From Paenibacillus phytohabitans (GTDB lineage Bacteria; Bacillota; Bacilli; Paenibacillales; Paenibacillaceae): a stretch of DNA of 64,000 bases. Location of the stretch: contig NZ_WHOB01000089.1 in the NCBI RefSeq assembly GCF_013141775.1, forward strand, positions 265,648 through 329,647. The letters are read 5' to 3'. The notes beneath the pieces are model-generated. The model had not been told where the DNA came from. It ran no database searches and saw nothing but the letters and a program-made list of their open reading frames with translations. The position numbers were made by a program, and so were the translations under genes. Shown in pieces: positions 24,553-34,242 of the stretch (positions are counted from its first letter, which is position 1; each line of letters starts with the position of its first letter).

Positions 24553-25398
24553 CTATCTCCGGATCAGCTTTGGTTCAAAGCCGACCCGCAAAATATCACC
24601 CAGCACATTGAAGCTCAGAACGGTCAGCAGGATCATCAGTCCCGGGAACAGCGCCAGATAAGGCGCCTCTGCAATATACCCCTGCGCGCTGTTCAGCATG
24701 CTGCCCCAGGTGGCGTTCGGCGGCTGAACCCCGAAGCCGAGGAAGCTCAGCGACGATTCCATCATAATGGCCGACGCAATATTATTCGTCGCGCCGACGA
24801 TAATCACCGGCACCAGTCCCGGAAGGATATGCCGCCAGATCATGCCGAAGGAGCTTTGGCCGGAAGCCTTGGCATACAGCACATATTCGCGTTCCTTGAT
24901 CGTAAGGGTCTCCGCGCGCACAACGCGGGCCACGTTCATCCACATTAACAAGGCAATAATAATGATTAGATTGCCGATGCTCGGCTTCAAATAGACGCTG
25001 AGCAGCAGCAGGATCAGGAAGGACGGAATGGACATGATAATATCCAGCATCCGCATCAGCAGATTATCCAGCCAGCCGCCAAAATATCCGCTGATCACTC
25101 CAACCATTACACCCACAAAAGTAGCCACGACCATGGAGGCGAAACCGACGAGCAGCGAGACACGGCCGCCATATAGCGCTCTGGACAGATAATCGCGTCC
25201 ATAGTCATCGGTTCCGAACAGATGTCCGGCGCCGGGCTTGGTGAGGCGGGCCATGGCATCCATGGCATTCGGATCATATCCGGACAGGAAGGCAAAGATG
25301 GCCCCCAGCGTAAAGATAGCCAATACAGCAAGAGCAGCGACACCCAGACCGTTCGTAAACAGCTCTGACTGTAGATTTTTCCATTTACTGCGATTCAT
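24553..25398 (-). CDS. Peptide/nickel ABC transporter permease, DppC/OppC type
   Basis: A 281-residue inner-membrane permease with about six helices. The N-terminal segment with LFGTDDYGRDYLSRALYGGRVSL (two parts near 64-86) is the DppC/OppC signature, and the EAA loop is seen near YAKASGQSSFGMIWRHILPG. It forms the translocation channel with the DppB-type permease encoded 4 bp upstream. Confidence 0.9.
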   Translation of the reverse strand: MNRSKWKNLQSELFTNGLGVAALAVLAIFTLGAIFAFLSGYDPNAMDAMARLTKPGAGHLFGTDDYGRDYLSRALYGGRVSLLVGFASMVVATFVGVMVGVISGYFGGWLDNLLMRMLDIIMSIPSFLILLLLSVYLKPSIGNLIIIIALLMWMNVARVVRAETLTIKEREYVLYAKASGQSSFGMIWRHILPGLVPVIIVGATNNIASAIMMESSLSFLGFGVQPPNATWGSMLNSAQGYIAEAPYLALFPGLMILLTVLSFNVLGDILRVGFEPKLIRR

Positions 25399-25402
25399 GA
25401 GG

Positions 25403-26353
25403 TCACCCCTTTAATTTAATTCGCGGATCGACAAAGCTGTAGAGAATGTCCGCCACCATATTACCGAGAATCAGCATTAAGGAAGAAAATAAGGTGATCC
25501 CCATAATGACGGGATAATCCATCCCCTTAACCGCCGTCATCCCCAGCGACCCGATGCCCGGCCACGAGAATACCGTCTCGGTGACAATAGCACCGGCCAC
25601 CAGATCCCCCATCGACATGCCCAGCAGGGTAATGACCGGCAGCAGCACATGCTTCAGGACGTGACGGAACAGGATTGTCGATTTCTTCGAGCCAAAAGCA
25701 TACTGGATCTGCACATATTCCTCTTTCAATTGTCCAATCGTGCTGGAGCGGATATAACGCACATATCCGGCCAGGAAACCGAAGGCCAGCACCGAGCAGG
25801 GCAAGATCCCGTGCTTCAGCACATCCAGCGGCGATTCCACACCAATCGTGCGCATCCCCATACTCGGCAGCAGATGCAGCTTGATCGCGAACAGATACAT
25901 CAGCAGGATCGCCAGCCAGAATAACGGAATGGAAATCCCCACATAGGAAATAAAGTTAATCAGCTTGTCTACCCAGCGGTTGCGGTTCGCACCGGCCACG
26001 AGGCCTAGCGGAATCGCCAGAATAACCGCCAGCGCAATGGCGCTGCCCATCAGACCGGCTGTAGCCGGCAGACGTTCCAGAATCTGTCCCAGCACCGGCT
26101 GGTGATTGATCAGGGAATATCCGAAGTTGCCCTGCACCATTTCCTTGATCCAGATGAAATATTGAATATAGGCGGGCTTATCCAGCCCCAGATTATGGCG
26201 GATACGCTCAATATCATCGGCATGCATATTGGGCGTAACGAAAGATAGCACCGGATCACCCGGAGCCAGCTTAATCATTGTGAAACACACTACGGATACA
26301 AAAAACAGCATCGGCAGTGTTTGCAGCAACCTTCGGACGATGAGTTGTCTCAT
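25403..26353 (-). CDS. Peptide/nickel ABC transporter permease, DppB/OppB type
   Basis: A 316-residue permease. The N-terminus RRLLQTLPMLFFVSVVCFTM with KLAPGDP is the hallmark of DppB/OppB proteins, and six helices follow, ending with a FVDPR motif near residue 308. GGGAG lies 9 bp before the ATG at 26353, preferred over an upstream TTG. It is separated from the receptor gene by a terminator, which should keep permease levels below receptor levels. Confidence 0.9.
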   Translation of the reverse strand: MRQLIVRRLLQTLPMLFFVSVVCFTMIKLAPGDPVLSFVTPNMHADDIERIRHNLGLDKPAYIQYFIWIKEMVQGNFGYSLINHQPVLGQILERLPATAGLMGSAIALAVILAIPLGLVAGANRNRWVDKLINFISYVGISIPLFWLAILLMYLFAIKLHLLPSMGMRTIGVESPLDVLKHGILPCSVLAFGFLAGYVRYIRSSTIGQLKEEYVQIQYAFGSKKSTILFRHVLKHVLLPVITLLGMSMGDLVAGAIVTETVFSWPGIGSLGMTAVKGMDYPVIMGITLFSSLMLILGNMVADILYSFVDPRIKLKG

Positions 26354-26379
26354 ACGCAGCTTCTCCCAGCTCTTGACAG

Positions 26380-26416
26380 GCAAAAAATAAGCTGGAGAAC
26401 CCAGCTTATTTTTTTG
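26380..26416 (-). terminator. Internal terminator between receptor and permease genes
   Basis: A nearly perfect stem (26380-26395 with 26401-26416) contains GCTGG/CCAGC flanked by A- and T-runs, so on the leftward strand it is a classical intrinsic terminator. It lies between the receptor stop (26441) and the permease start (26353). Partial termination here is a common way to make more receptor than channel. Confidence 0.8.
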
Positions 26417-26440
26417 CCGTGCTTTATTTTTTGGGGCAGA

Positions 26441-28060
26441 TTATTTCTGGTAGATCTTGGACAGGTCTTCGAAGATAACGACCGGCTTCAATACAGCTTC
26501 ATCAATGCCGCCGTAGTTCTTCGATACAGCTACAACTGTTTTAGTATAAGCGATCGGGTAGATCGGTGCATCTTCAGCGACAAGCTCCTGCGCTTTCTTG
26601 TAGATCTCTGCGCGTTTTGCCGGATCAGCTTCGCCTGCACCGTCATTCATCAGCTTATCAACTTCGCTGTTCGAATAATGCGAGTAGTTGGAAGAGCTGC
26701 CCGATGTGAACAGAATACGGTAAGCATCGGGATCATATCCCATGATATAACCGGTCAATGCCAGTTCGTAGTCGGTAGATTTCAGATCAATGAACTTCTG
26801 CACCCAGGCCGAGGAATCCATGTTCTGCAGTTCAACTTCTACGCCCACAGCCTTCAGCTTCTGCTGAACGTACAGCGAAATTGCTTCCTGTGCCTTGTTA
26901 CCGCTCTGTACAATGTAACGAAGCTTCAGGTTGCTCTCTCCGGCAGACGCCAGCAATTCCTTAGCCTTAGCGGCATCATTATCAAAACTAGTTACTTCAT
27001 TCGTGAAATACAGCGCGTCCGGAGTCAGGAATGACTTGGCCGGGTCAGCATATTCACTGGAAGTGTACGCTGTCTGGATCAGCTCATCGCGGCTGAGGGC
27101 CAGGGACAGCGCTTGACGGACTTCTTTTTTGGCGAGGGCGCCGGTATCACTGTTCGCATTGAACATCAGATAAGCCAGACGGCCTTCACTGTAAGGCAGA
27201 ATTTCGAAATTGTTCGTTGCCTGAATGGTGGCTACATCCTTAGGATCAAGATACTGCACGTTGATCTCGCCGTTCTGCAGGGCAAGGTTCGCAGCATTGG
27301 TATCCTTGGCAATCCGGTAAGTTACAGAATCCAGATGCGGCTTGCCGCCGAAGTAGTTATCGAAGCGTTCCAGTGTCAGATACTCACCGGCTTTGTATTC
27401 TTTGAATTTGAAGGGACCGGAACCTACCGGAGCAGCGTTCTTGGTGCTCTTCTCAATGTCGGTTTCATTCTCAAAAATATGCTTTGGAATCGGGAATACC
27501 TGTACCAGTGTCGCTTCAAAAGCCGGGCTGACCTGCGGAAGCTGGAATTCAACGGTCAGATCATCCACTTTCACCGCTTTGATGGCTTGGTCGCCGATCA
27601 GGAAGTTGGCTCTCAGGAAGCTGTTCTGCTTCTCGTCGAGAATGCTGTCGATGGTGAACACGATATCATCCGCCGTCAGCTTCTCTCCATCATGCCAGGT
27701 AAGTCCATCCTTAAGCTTCAGTGTGTAAGTAAGATTATCCTCCGAAGGTGTCAGGCTCTCTGCCAGGTAGAAGGTCTTCTCCCCGTTATTCACCTGGAAC
27801 AGCGGAGCATACAGTGCCTGGTCAATCGTCAAGCTTACACGGTCACCTGCATAGTTTGGATTAAGTACAACCGGATCAGATGCGACCCCTATAATCAAGC
27901 TTCCGCCATCCTTCGGTTCGCTGGCAGCAGGCTGCTGCGTTTCCGCCGGTGTCTGGCTGGCACCCGTATTTGTCGATGCCGCGTTATTTCCATTAGAGCA
28001 TGCACTAATCATTAGTGTTAACAAAACTAGAATGACAACCCCTGATATCCCTTTACGCAT
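26441..28060 (-). CDS. Oligopeptide-type ABC transporter substrate-binding lipoprotein (SBP_bac_5)
   Basis: A 539-residue family 5 receptor. The lipobox ISAC places the lipidated Cys at 21, followed by a Ser/Asn/Thr/Gln-rich linker of about 35 residues. Family landmarks are LTYTLKLKDGLTWHDGEKLTADDIVFT near 111-137 and PVGSGPFKFKEYKAGEYL near 208-225. Ligands of the family range from peptides to nickel and sugars, and the sequence does not decide. GGAGGAGAGAG precedes the ATG. A good promoter lies about 50 bp upstream. Confidence 0.9.
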   Translation of the reverse strand: MRKGISGVVILVLLTLMISACSNGNNAASTNTGASQTPAETQQPAASEPKDGGSLIIGVASDPVVLNPNYAGDRVSLTIDQALYAPLFQVNNGEKTFYLAESLTPSEDNLTYTLKLKDGLTWHDGEKLTADDIVFTIDSILDEKQNSFLRANFLIGDQAIKAVKVDDLTVEFQLPQVSPAFEATLVQVFPIPKHIFENETDIEKSTKNAAPVGSGPFKFKEYKAGEYLTLERFDNYFGGKPHLDSVTYRIAKDTNAANLALQNGEINVQYLDPKDVATIQATNNFEILPYSEGRLAYLMFNANSDTGALAKKEVRQALSLALSRDELIQTAYTSSEYADPAKSFLTPDALYFTNEVTSFDNDAAKAKELLASAGESNLKLRYIVQSGNKAQEAISLYVQQKLKAVGVEVELQNMDSSAWVQKFIDLKSTDYELALTGYIMGYDPDAYRILFTSGSSSNYSHYSNSEVDKLMNDGAGEADPAKRAEIYKKAQELVAEDAPIYPIAYTKTVVAVSKNYGGIDEAVLKPVVIFEDLSKIYQK

Positions 28061-28108
28061 TATCTCTCTCCTCCATGTCTATGAGCAATCTCACTCGTTG
28101 TGAAAGTT

Positions 28109-28137
28109 ATTATATATCGGAATAGTCGGGATTACAA
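28109..28137 (-). promoter_or_regulatory. Sigma-A promoter of the dpp-type operon
   Basis: Read leftward, TTGTAA (28137-28132) and TATAAT (28114-28109) are 17 bp apart, about 50 bp before the receptor start codon. A direct repeat CTTTCACA flanks it (28153 and 28103 regions) and might be an operator; that part is speculative. Confidence 0.7.
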
Positions 28138-28181
28138 TGTATTAATTTTCCACCTGTGAAAGTTTGAACAACCGCCCGCTG

Positions 28182-28628
28182 TTACCCCTGAGGATTGCCG
28201 TTATCCCATACGCTGATCTCCTGCATGACATCCCCGCGCCGCAAAGCATCCACATGCTCCATTCCTTCTATTACTCTGCCGAACACTGTGTGCCAGCCGT
28301 CAAGGTAATCAAAAGTATCGTAGCAGATAAAAAACTGGCAGGAGCCGGTACCCGGCCCGAAATGGGCCATGGATAACGCCCCGCGCACATGCTTATGGGG
28401 ATTGCCCTGTGTCTCGCAGGGGATCTTGTCCGTGCCGCCTCTGCCAGTGCCGTCCGGACAGCCTCCCTGGGCGACAAAGCCACGGACAACGCGCTGAAAA
28501 GTCAGACCGTTGTAGAAGCCGCTGTTCGCGAGCTTTTCAAAATTGGCTACGGTTCCGGGGGCCTCCTGGTCAAATAATTCGAGCCGGATCTCTTGTCCAT
28601 GTTCCAGTCTTATTCGAGCCAGCTTCAT
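28182..28628 (-). CDS. Cyclophilin-type peptidyl-prolyl cis-trans isomerase
   Basis: A 148-residue cytosolic cyclophilin, which speeds cis-trans isomerisation of X-Pro bonds. The core motifs are FQRVVRGFVAQGG (the FHRVI-GFMIQGG block with the catalytic Arg), GTGRGG, SMAHFGPGTGSCQFFI and HTVFGRV. It lacks a signal peptide and is the short single-domain bacterial form. Its ATG overlaps the stop of a 72-residue gene upstream as ATGA, so the two are translationally coupled. Confidence 0.9.
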   Translation of the reverse strand: MKLARIRLEHGQEIRLELFDQEAPGTVANFEKLANSGFYNGLTFQRVVRGFVAQGGCPDGTGRGGTDKIPCETQGNPHKHVRGALSMAHFGPGTGSCQFFICYDTFDYLDGWHTVFGRVIEGMEHVDALRRGDVMQEISVWDNGNPQG

Positions 28629-28843
28629 AAGGTCTCCTCCGCCTCTCCGGCTGCAGTGCCTGCGGGAACGCCGATATGAGCCACGGTCTTGGCCGCTTGC
28701 TCAGGTGCATAGATCTCCTGTACATCCTCGTCCAGCAACGGCCGGAGTTCTCCATCCGCAGTATGCACAAAAACCTCGGCGCGCGGATTCATCGCCAGGA
28801 GCAGGTTGATTAATTGCTGTACTTTTAACGGTGACTTGTCCAT
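28625..28843 (-). CDS. Small conserved-looking protein coupled to the cyclophilin
   Basis: A 72-residue protein, DKSPLKVQQLINLLLAMNP then RAEVFVHTADGELRPLLDED. The 'helix, NPxAEVFV, strand' layout resembles small phage and host proteins beginning VKELIxxLxxxxPDxEV, whose role is not known. It ends acidic. The overlapping ATGA with the cyclophilin gene indicates a two-gene operon. Confidence 0.6.
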   Translation of the reverse strand: MDKSPLKVQQLINLLLAMNPRAEVFVHTADGELRPLLDEDVQEIYAPEQAAKTVAHIGVPAGTAAGEAEETL

Positions 28844-29078
28844 CCTCTCACTCCTGTCCTGCAGTCTGCAGAATGTCTATTCCTGTCTATGCGGTATTGT
28901 ACAACAGCTCTCAGGCAGACACCAATCCATATATTCCCTTTCGGGTCTCTATTTTTTGAAAAACCGGGATTAGTCCCGTACTTCTCTAAATATATTGAAT
29001 ACATATAATTCATATCATCTATTTGCGAATCCAAGGGGATGTTCTATTAATGTTGACCTTATCCTGGAGTGGCCTGCT

Positions 29079-31055
29079 ATGAATGAGACCCGAACCCGGG
29101 TTCTGCTGGGCAGCCCGATCCATCAAAAACCGGCAATTCTCGAGCAGTTTCTGAACTCTCTGCTGCGTCTGAACCTAACCAATATTGAGCTGCATTTCTA
29201 TCTGATTGATGACAACCCGGACGAAGCTTCGAGTCAGCTGCTCCAGCAGTTCACCCAGAGCGGCAGAACGGTCTTCCTGCAGTCTTCAGGGTTTCATGAT
29301 GCTTATATCCGCGATGATACGACCCATTTCTGGAACTCCAATCTGGTCTGGAAGGTGGCCGGGTTCAAGAACCTGATGATCCAGCGGGCCGAAGCCTTCG
29401 GTTATGATTATCTGTTCCTGATCGACTCCGATCTGATTCTTCATCCGGATACGCTGCTGCATCTGATCAGTACGGGCAAGGACATTATCTCCGAGGTTTT
29501 CTGGACCCAATGGCAACCTGGCACTCTGCTGCAGCCGCAGGTCTGGATGCATGACGAATACAACCAGTGGGAGGTGCTCCCGGGAGAGCAGCTCTCACAC
29601 GAAGAGATCAACCGCCGCTTCCACGCTTTCCTGATGAAGATGCAGCAGCCGGGAATCTATGAAGTCGGCGGGCTCGGCGCCTGCACCCTGATCAGCAGCC
29701 GGGCCATCGCTTCCGGTGCCAGCTACGACCGGGTTCACAACATCTCCTACTGGGGAGAAGACCGCCATTTCTGCATCCGTGCAGCGGCGCTTGGCATTCC
29801 GCTGTATGTCGACACCCACTACCCGGCGCTGCATCTCTACAGGGACAGCGACCTGCTGAAGGTGCCGGAGTTCATCCGGCAGACTTCAGGCGCGGAGGCT
29901 GGAGCGGGGCCGGAGTCGCCGGAAGCGCCGGGGGCGGGGCGGGGTGATGCGGAGACTGCGCGGGAATGGCGGAGTGAAGCGGAGCTAGAGCGGGATCGAC
30001 AGCTCGTAGCGGGCGCTCAGGCCAGCGGCGAGGAAACCGCTGCGCGCGAGGTTGCGCCTTCGGACAGCGGCGGCGCGGCGGACGGTTTAGACATGCAGAG
30101 CGCTGCCGATGCAGCGCCCGTGGATAAAAGAGCGCTAGATGCGAGCGCGGAGTGGGATGCGCTGTGGACCGAGGCGGAGGCCCGGCAGCGCTTGTCCAAG
30201 GAGCCGCTGCCAGAGGGCGGCGGCGAAATCCCGCTGCCGGGCGCCGGACTGGCGGCGGGCGCTGATGCGGCAGACGGTGCAGATGCAGCAGGGCGGGGCG
30301 CTGAGCATGGAGCGGTGACCGGCTTCTCCGGAGCGGCTGCTGATTCAGCAGCTGCCCGGCGGCCCAAACTGACGCTTACGATGATCGTCAAGAATGAGGG
30401 CTCGCGGTTTCTGCGGCAGGTTCTGCAGGAGCACCGCAAATATATTGATGAAGCCGTCATTATCGATGACGGCAGCACGGATGACACGGCGGATATCTGC
30501 CGGGAGGTTCTTCAGGGCATTCCGCTGCATCTGATACGCAACAACGTCTCCAGATTCAGCAATGAATCCGAGCTGCGCAAGCAGCAGTGGGAGGCGGTCC
30601 TTCAGACGAATCCGGAGTGGATTCTGAGTCTGGATGCGGATGAGATTTTTGAAGCCGGATTCCCGGAAGAAGTGGATGGCTTGCTGCGTACGGACAATTG
30701 TGACTTGTTCTGCTTCCGGCTCTACGATTTCTGGGATGACACTCATTACCGCGAAGATATGTACTGGCGGTCCCATCAGAGCTACCGGCCGTTCCTGCTC
30801 CGCTACCGGGAGGACTTCACTTATCTCTGGAACGATCTGCCGCAGCATTGCGGGCGGCTGCCGGAGAATATTTTCGAGCTGTCCCATCAGTTAAGCAATC
30901 TGCGGCTGAAGCATCTCGGCTGGTCGAAGCCGGAATACCGGCTGGAGAAATATCTGCGCTATATGCTGCTGGACCCGGACGGCCAATATGGCTGGAAGGA
31001 ACAATACCTGTCTATCCTCGACCAGCATCCCCATCTGATGCCCTGGAGCGAGTAG
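29079..31055 (+). CDS. Two-domain glycosyltransferase with long Ala/Gly/Glu linker
   Basis: A 658-residue protein with two GT-A-like halves. The N-terminal half (about 5-265) has FLIDSDLILHP near 111-121, carrying a DxD motif, and a C-terminal GEDRHFCIRAAALG block. Residues about 268-427 are low-complexity, rich in Ala, Gly, Glu and Pro, and encoded by very GC-rich DNA. The C-terminal half (about 428-658) is a GT2 family transferase: LTLTMIVKNEG, VIIDDGSTDDT near 459-469 and LSLDADE near 516-522. GGAG lies 9 bp before the ATG at 29079. The acceptors are unknown. No membrane segment is seen, so it is probably cytosolic, for example in surface-glycan or flagellin modification; that role is inference. 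Confidence 0.8.
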   Translation: MNETRTRVLLGSPIHQKPAILEQFLNSLLRLNLTNIELHFYLIDDNPDEASSQLLQQFTQSGRTVFLQSSGFHDAYIRDDTTHFWNSNLVWKVAGFKNLMIQRAEAFGYDYLFLIDSDLILHPDTLLHLISTGKDIISEVFWTQWQPGTLLQPQVWMHDEYNQWEVLPGEQLSHEEINRRFHAFLMKMQQPGIYEVGGLGACTLISSRAIASGASYDRVHNISYWGEDRHFCIRAAALGIPLYVDTHYPALHLYRDSDLLKVPEFIRQTSGAEAGAGPESPEAPGAGRGDAETAREWRSEAELERDRQLVAGAQASGEETAAREVAPSDSGGAADGLDMQSAADAAPVDKRALDASAEWDALWTEAEARQRLSKEPLPEGGGEIPLPGAGLAAGADAADGADAAGRGAEHGAVTGFSGAAADSAAARRPKLTLTMIVKNEGSRFLRQVLQEHRKYIDEAVIIDDGSTDDTADICREVLQGIPLHLIRNNVSRFSNESELRKQQWEAVLQTNPEWILSLDADEIFEAGFPEEVDGLLRTDNCDLFCFRLYDFWDDTHYREDMYWRSHQSYRPFLLRYREDFTYLWNDLPQHCGRLPENIFELSHQLSNLRLKHLGWSKPEYRLEKYLRYMLLDPDGQYGWKEQYLSILDQHPHLMPWSE

Positions 31056-31218
31056 GCGGCGGGGAGAGTAGAGCTTCTATATAAACCACACTTAGGATTT
31101 AGGCCAAACAAGTAATCAATAACCGCTTAACCGCTGCTGAGGCAGTGCTCCCGCCAAGCGTCTAATTGGGCTTTGAAGTTTATTCTCTATGGGGCAGGTA
31201 TACAGGTAACAAGTATAA

Positions 31219-31403
31219 ATGTTGTATATATTACAACTCGGATTCATAAATAACCGAGTATGCGGGAGGATTGTTGTATGAAATACAATAATCCTTTGAG
31301 TTAGCCGCTTGCAGAAGATGAAATGCTGTATTTCCTGCAACAATTCTCGATATGGGCCGATTTATTGAAGAAAATGTTGTATTTTCTGCAGGATTTGAGT
31401 CGA
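31219..31403 (+). repeat. Dispersed ~185-bp intergenic element, copy C
   Basis: It aligns with copies A (10121) and B (14789, inverted). It has ATGTTGTATATATTACAACT, GATTCATAA, GCGGGAGGATTGTTGTATGA, AAATACAATAATCC, CTGTATTTCCTGCAACAATT, GGGCCGATTT, AATGTTGTATTTTCTGCAGG. In-frame stops occur in the central part, so it is not a gene. With the terminator at 31414 it accounts for the gap 31056-31503. Confidence 0.75.
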
Positions 31404-31413
31404 ATATAAAAAG

Positions 31414-31448
31414 AAAAGCGCTCCAGCCTTAAGGCGGAACGCTTTTTT
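31414..31448. terminator. Bidirectional terminator between clpB and the glycosyltransferase gene
   Basis: AAAAGCG...CGCTTTT encloses TCC/GGA and GCC/GGC segments around a TTAA loop, with T-runs on both strands. It lies between the convergent clpB and glycosyltransferase genes. Confidence 0.8.
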
Positions 31449-31503
31449 CTTCGCGGATTGCAGCTGCAGCCCTACGGAGGCATCGGCCGGGTCAGTTCAC
31501 ATT

Positions 31504-34146
31504 TTAGAGCGAGCCAACCGTCTTCGCAGATTCCGGTTTCACTATAGTAACAGTCAGCTCACCGTCGGCTTCGTCAACCGTCATCACTGAGCCTTCCTCC
31601 GCTTCTCCGGCGATCAGCGCACGCGCCACCCGGGTCTCCAGGCTGCGCTGGATGAACCGCTTGAGCGGTCTTGCGCCGTACACGGAATCAAAGCCTTCCT
31701 CAGCAATGAAGCGGACGGCCTTATCGCTCAGCGTAAGACCGATGCCCCGCTCTGCCAGGCGCAGACGGAGACCGTTCACCAGCTTAACCACGATCTGCTG
31801 GGTTTCGCCCAGCGTCAGCGGTTTGAACATCACGATATCGTCCACCCGGTTAAGGAACTCTGGGCGGAAATGGCCGCTCAGCTCCTTCATCACCCGGTCC
31901 TTAACCGCTTCGGTCAGCTCACCGTTGTCATCGGTGCCCTGAATCAGATGCGGCGAGCCGATATTGGAGGTCATAATGATGATGGTGTTCTTGAAATCGA
32001 CCATCCGGCCCTGCGAGTCGGTCAGCCGCCCGTCATCCAGCAGCTGCAGGAGAATGTTGAACACATCGGGATGGGCCTTCTCCACCTCGTCCAGCAGCAC
32101 AACAGTGTACGGCTGGCGGCGCACCGCTTCGGTCAGCTGGCCGCCTTCTTCATAGCCGACATATCCCGGGGGAGCACCCACGAGGCGGGAGACACTGTGC
32201 TTCTCCATATACTCGGACATGTCAATACGGATCATGCCGTCCTCGCGGTCAAACAGCGAGATGGCCAGCGCTTTGGCCAGCTCGGTCTTGCCGACACCGG
32301 TCGGCCCCAGGAACAGGAACGAACCGATGGGGCGGTTCGGGTCCTTGATGCCTGCTCTTGCCCGGAGCACAGCATCCGCCACCAGCCGGACGGCCTCATC
32401 CTGGCCGACTACCCGTTCATGCAGCGTATCTTCGAGCCGCAGCAGCTTATCCCGCTCGCCTTCCACGAGGCGGCTGACCGGAACGCCGGTCCAGCGCGAG
32501 ACGATATCGGCGATCTCCTCTTCCGTCACGGCCTCACGCAGCAGCCGGGTCTCCTGATCCTGCTGTGCGGCTTCCTCTGCGGCCTTCAGCTGCCGTTCCA
32601 GATCAGGAATTATGCCGTAGCTCAGCTCGGCAGACTTGTTCAGATCATAAATCTCCTGCGCATCGACCAGGTCCTTGCGCGCCTGCTCTAACCGCTTCTT
32701 CAGCTCGCGTATGCCCTGAATCGCCGACTTTTCCTTCTCCCAGCGGACGGTCATGCCCAGATGCTTCTCCTTGAGGTCGGCCAGCTCCCGCTGCAGAATC
32801 TCCAGACGGCGCGCGCTGGCATCGTCGGTTTCTTTTTTGAGTGCGGCTTCTTCAATCTCCATCTGCATCAGGCGGCGGGTCACCTCATCCATCTCACCGG
32901 GCATGGAATCAATCTCCGTGCGGATCATCGCGCAGGCTTCATCCACCAGGTCAATCGCCTTATCCGGCAGGAACCGGTCCGTAATATAGCGGTTCGACAG
33001 GACACCGGCCGCGACGAGCGCGCTGTCATGGATCTTGACTCCGTGATGCACCTCGAAACGTTCCTTGAGACCGCGCAGAATGGAGATGGTATCCTCGACA
33101 TCCGGCTCGCTGACCAGCACCTGCTGGAAGCGGCGTTCCAGCGCCGGGTCCTTCTCGATATATTTGCGGTACTCATCCAGCGTCGTCGCCCCGATACAAT
33201 GCAGCTCACCCCGGGCCAGCATCGGCTTCAGCATGTTGCCCGCGTCCATGGCCCCTTCGGTCTTACCGGCACCGACAATCGTATGCAGCTCATCAATGAA
33301 CAGGATAATCCGGCCGTCACTCTCGCGGATTTCCTTCAGTACGGCCTGCAGCCGCTCTTCGAATTCCCCGCGGTATTTCGCTCCGGCAATCAGTGCGCTC
33401 ATATCCAGCGAGAAAATCGTCTTGTCCTTCAGCCCCTCCGGCACATCCCGGCGGACAATCCGGTGGGCCAGCCCTTCCACAATCGCTGTTTTCCCCACAC
33501 CGGGTTCGCCGATCAGTACGGGGTTGTTTTTGGTTTTGCGGGAGAGGATACGGATGACCCGGCGGATCTCCGCATCCCGTCCGATCACGGGATCAACCTT
33601 GCCCGCCCGCACCTCGGCCACCAGATCACGGCCGTATTTCTCCAGCACCTCATAGGTGGCCTCCGGCTCCCGGCTCGTCACCCGCTGGTGTCCGCGGATC
33701 TCGGCCAGCACCCCGAGCAGCTTCTCCCGGGTAACGCCCCGGCCCGTGAACAGCCCGCGCAGCTCGCGGTTCCCGCTGCCCGAATCCGAGACCATCGCCA
33801 GCACGGCATGCTCCACGGCCACGAACTCGTCCTGCATCTTGGCCGCTTCCTTCTCGGCCTGCTCCAGCATGGCGATCAGCGCAGGCGAGGCATACCGCCG
33901 CATCGTGCCCGCTCCGCCTCCGCTTACGCTGGGCTTCCGCTGAAGCAGCACCTCCGTACCCTGCAGCAGCTCGGCTGCAGGAATATTCATCTTCTGCAGC
34001 AGCCGCGGCAGCAGGCCTTCATGCTGCTGAAGCAGTGCCTTCAGCAGATGAAGATTATCAATCTCCTGATGTCCGCTGGCCGCAGCCAGGGACTGGGCCT
34101 CTGCGACGGCTTCCTGCAGCTTCTGTGTAAGCTTGTTGAAATCCAT
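31504..34146 (-). CDS. clpB: ATP-dependent disaggregase ClpB
   Basis: An 880-residue HSP100 chaperone that extracts and refolds aggregated proteins together with DnaK/DnaJ. The N-domain spans about 1-145; NBD1 has Walker A GEPGVGKT near 203-210; a coiled-coil middle domain spans about 400-520; NBD2 has Walker A GPTGVGKT near 607-614 and LLDEVEKAH. The full-length middle domain marks it as ClpB rather than ClpA or ClpC. The start at 34146 gives a normal ClpB N-terminus. It follows a DnaJ-type co-chaperone gene on the same strand with a 96-bp gap. Confidence 0.95.
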   Translation of the reverse strand: MDFNKLTQKLQEAVAEAQSLAAASGHQEIDNLHLLKALLQQHEGLLPRLLQKMNIPAAELLQGTEVLLQRKPSVSGGGAGTMRRYASPALIAMLEQAEKEAAKMQDEFVAVEHAVLAMVSDSGSGNRELRGLFTGRGVTREKLLGVLAEIRGHQRVTSREPEATYEVLEKYGRDLVAEVRAGKVDPVIGRDAEIRRVIRILSRKTKNNPVLIGEPGVGKTAIVEGLAHRIVRRDVPEGLKDKTIFSLDMSALIAGAKYRGEFEERLQAVLKEIRESDGRIILFIDELHTIVGAGKTEGAMDAGNMLKPMLARGELHCIGATTLDEYRKYIEKDPALERRFQQVLVSEPDVEDTISILRGLKERFEVHHGVKIHDSALVAAGVLSNRYITDRFLPDKAIDLVDEACAMIRTEIDSMPGEMDEVTRRLMQMEIEEAALKKETDDASARRLEILQRELADLKEKHLGMTVRWEKEKSAIQGIRELKKRLEQARKDLVDAQEIYDLNKSAELSYGIIPDLERQLKAAEEAAQQDQETRLLREAVTEEEIADIVSRWTGVPVSRLVEGERDKLLRLEDTLHERVVGQDEAVRLVADAVLRARAGIKDPNRPIGSFLFLGPTGVGKTELAKALAISLFDREDGMIRIDMSEYMEKHSVSRLVGAPPGYVGYEEGGQLTEAVRRQPYTVVLLDEVEKAHPDVFNILLQLLDDGRLTDSQGRMVDFKNTIIIMTSNIGSPHLIQGTDDNGELTEAVKDRVMKELSGHFRPEFLNRVDDIVMFKPLTLGETQQIVVKLVNGLRLRLAERGIGLTLSDKAVRFIAEEGFDSVYGARPLKRFIQRSLETRVARALIAGEAEEGSVMTVDEADGELTVTIVKPESAKTVGSL

Positions 34147-34242
34147 AAGATCATCGCCTTTCCGTAAAATTATGCCGCTGCAGCCCCAGCTGCAGCATTC
34201 CATATGTCAGTCAGCCGGATAACCGGCGTTATATATTAATCA

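Noticed and set aside
28945..28976. Small hairpin CGGGA-TTAG-TCCCG with a leftward T-run upstream of the double glycosyltransferase gene
   Set aside because: No leftward transcript is expected to reach it, the stem is only 5-6 bp, and no role can be supported.
32761..34167. 468-codon ORF opposite clpB, and similar long ORFs opposite the SNF2 gene (53698-54798) and the peptide receptor (27113-28015)
   Set aside because: These are antisense shadows arising from codon bias in well-supported genes. They lack recognisable domains and ribosome binding sites.
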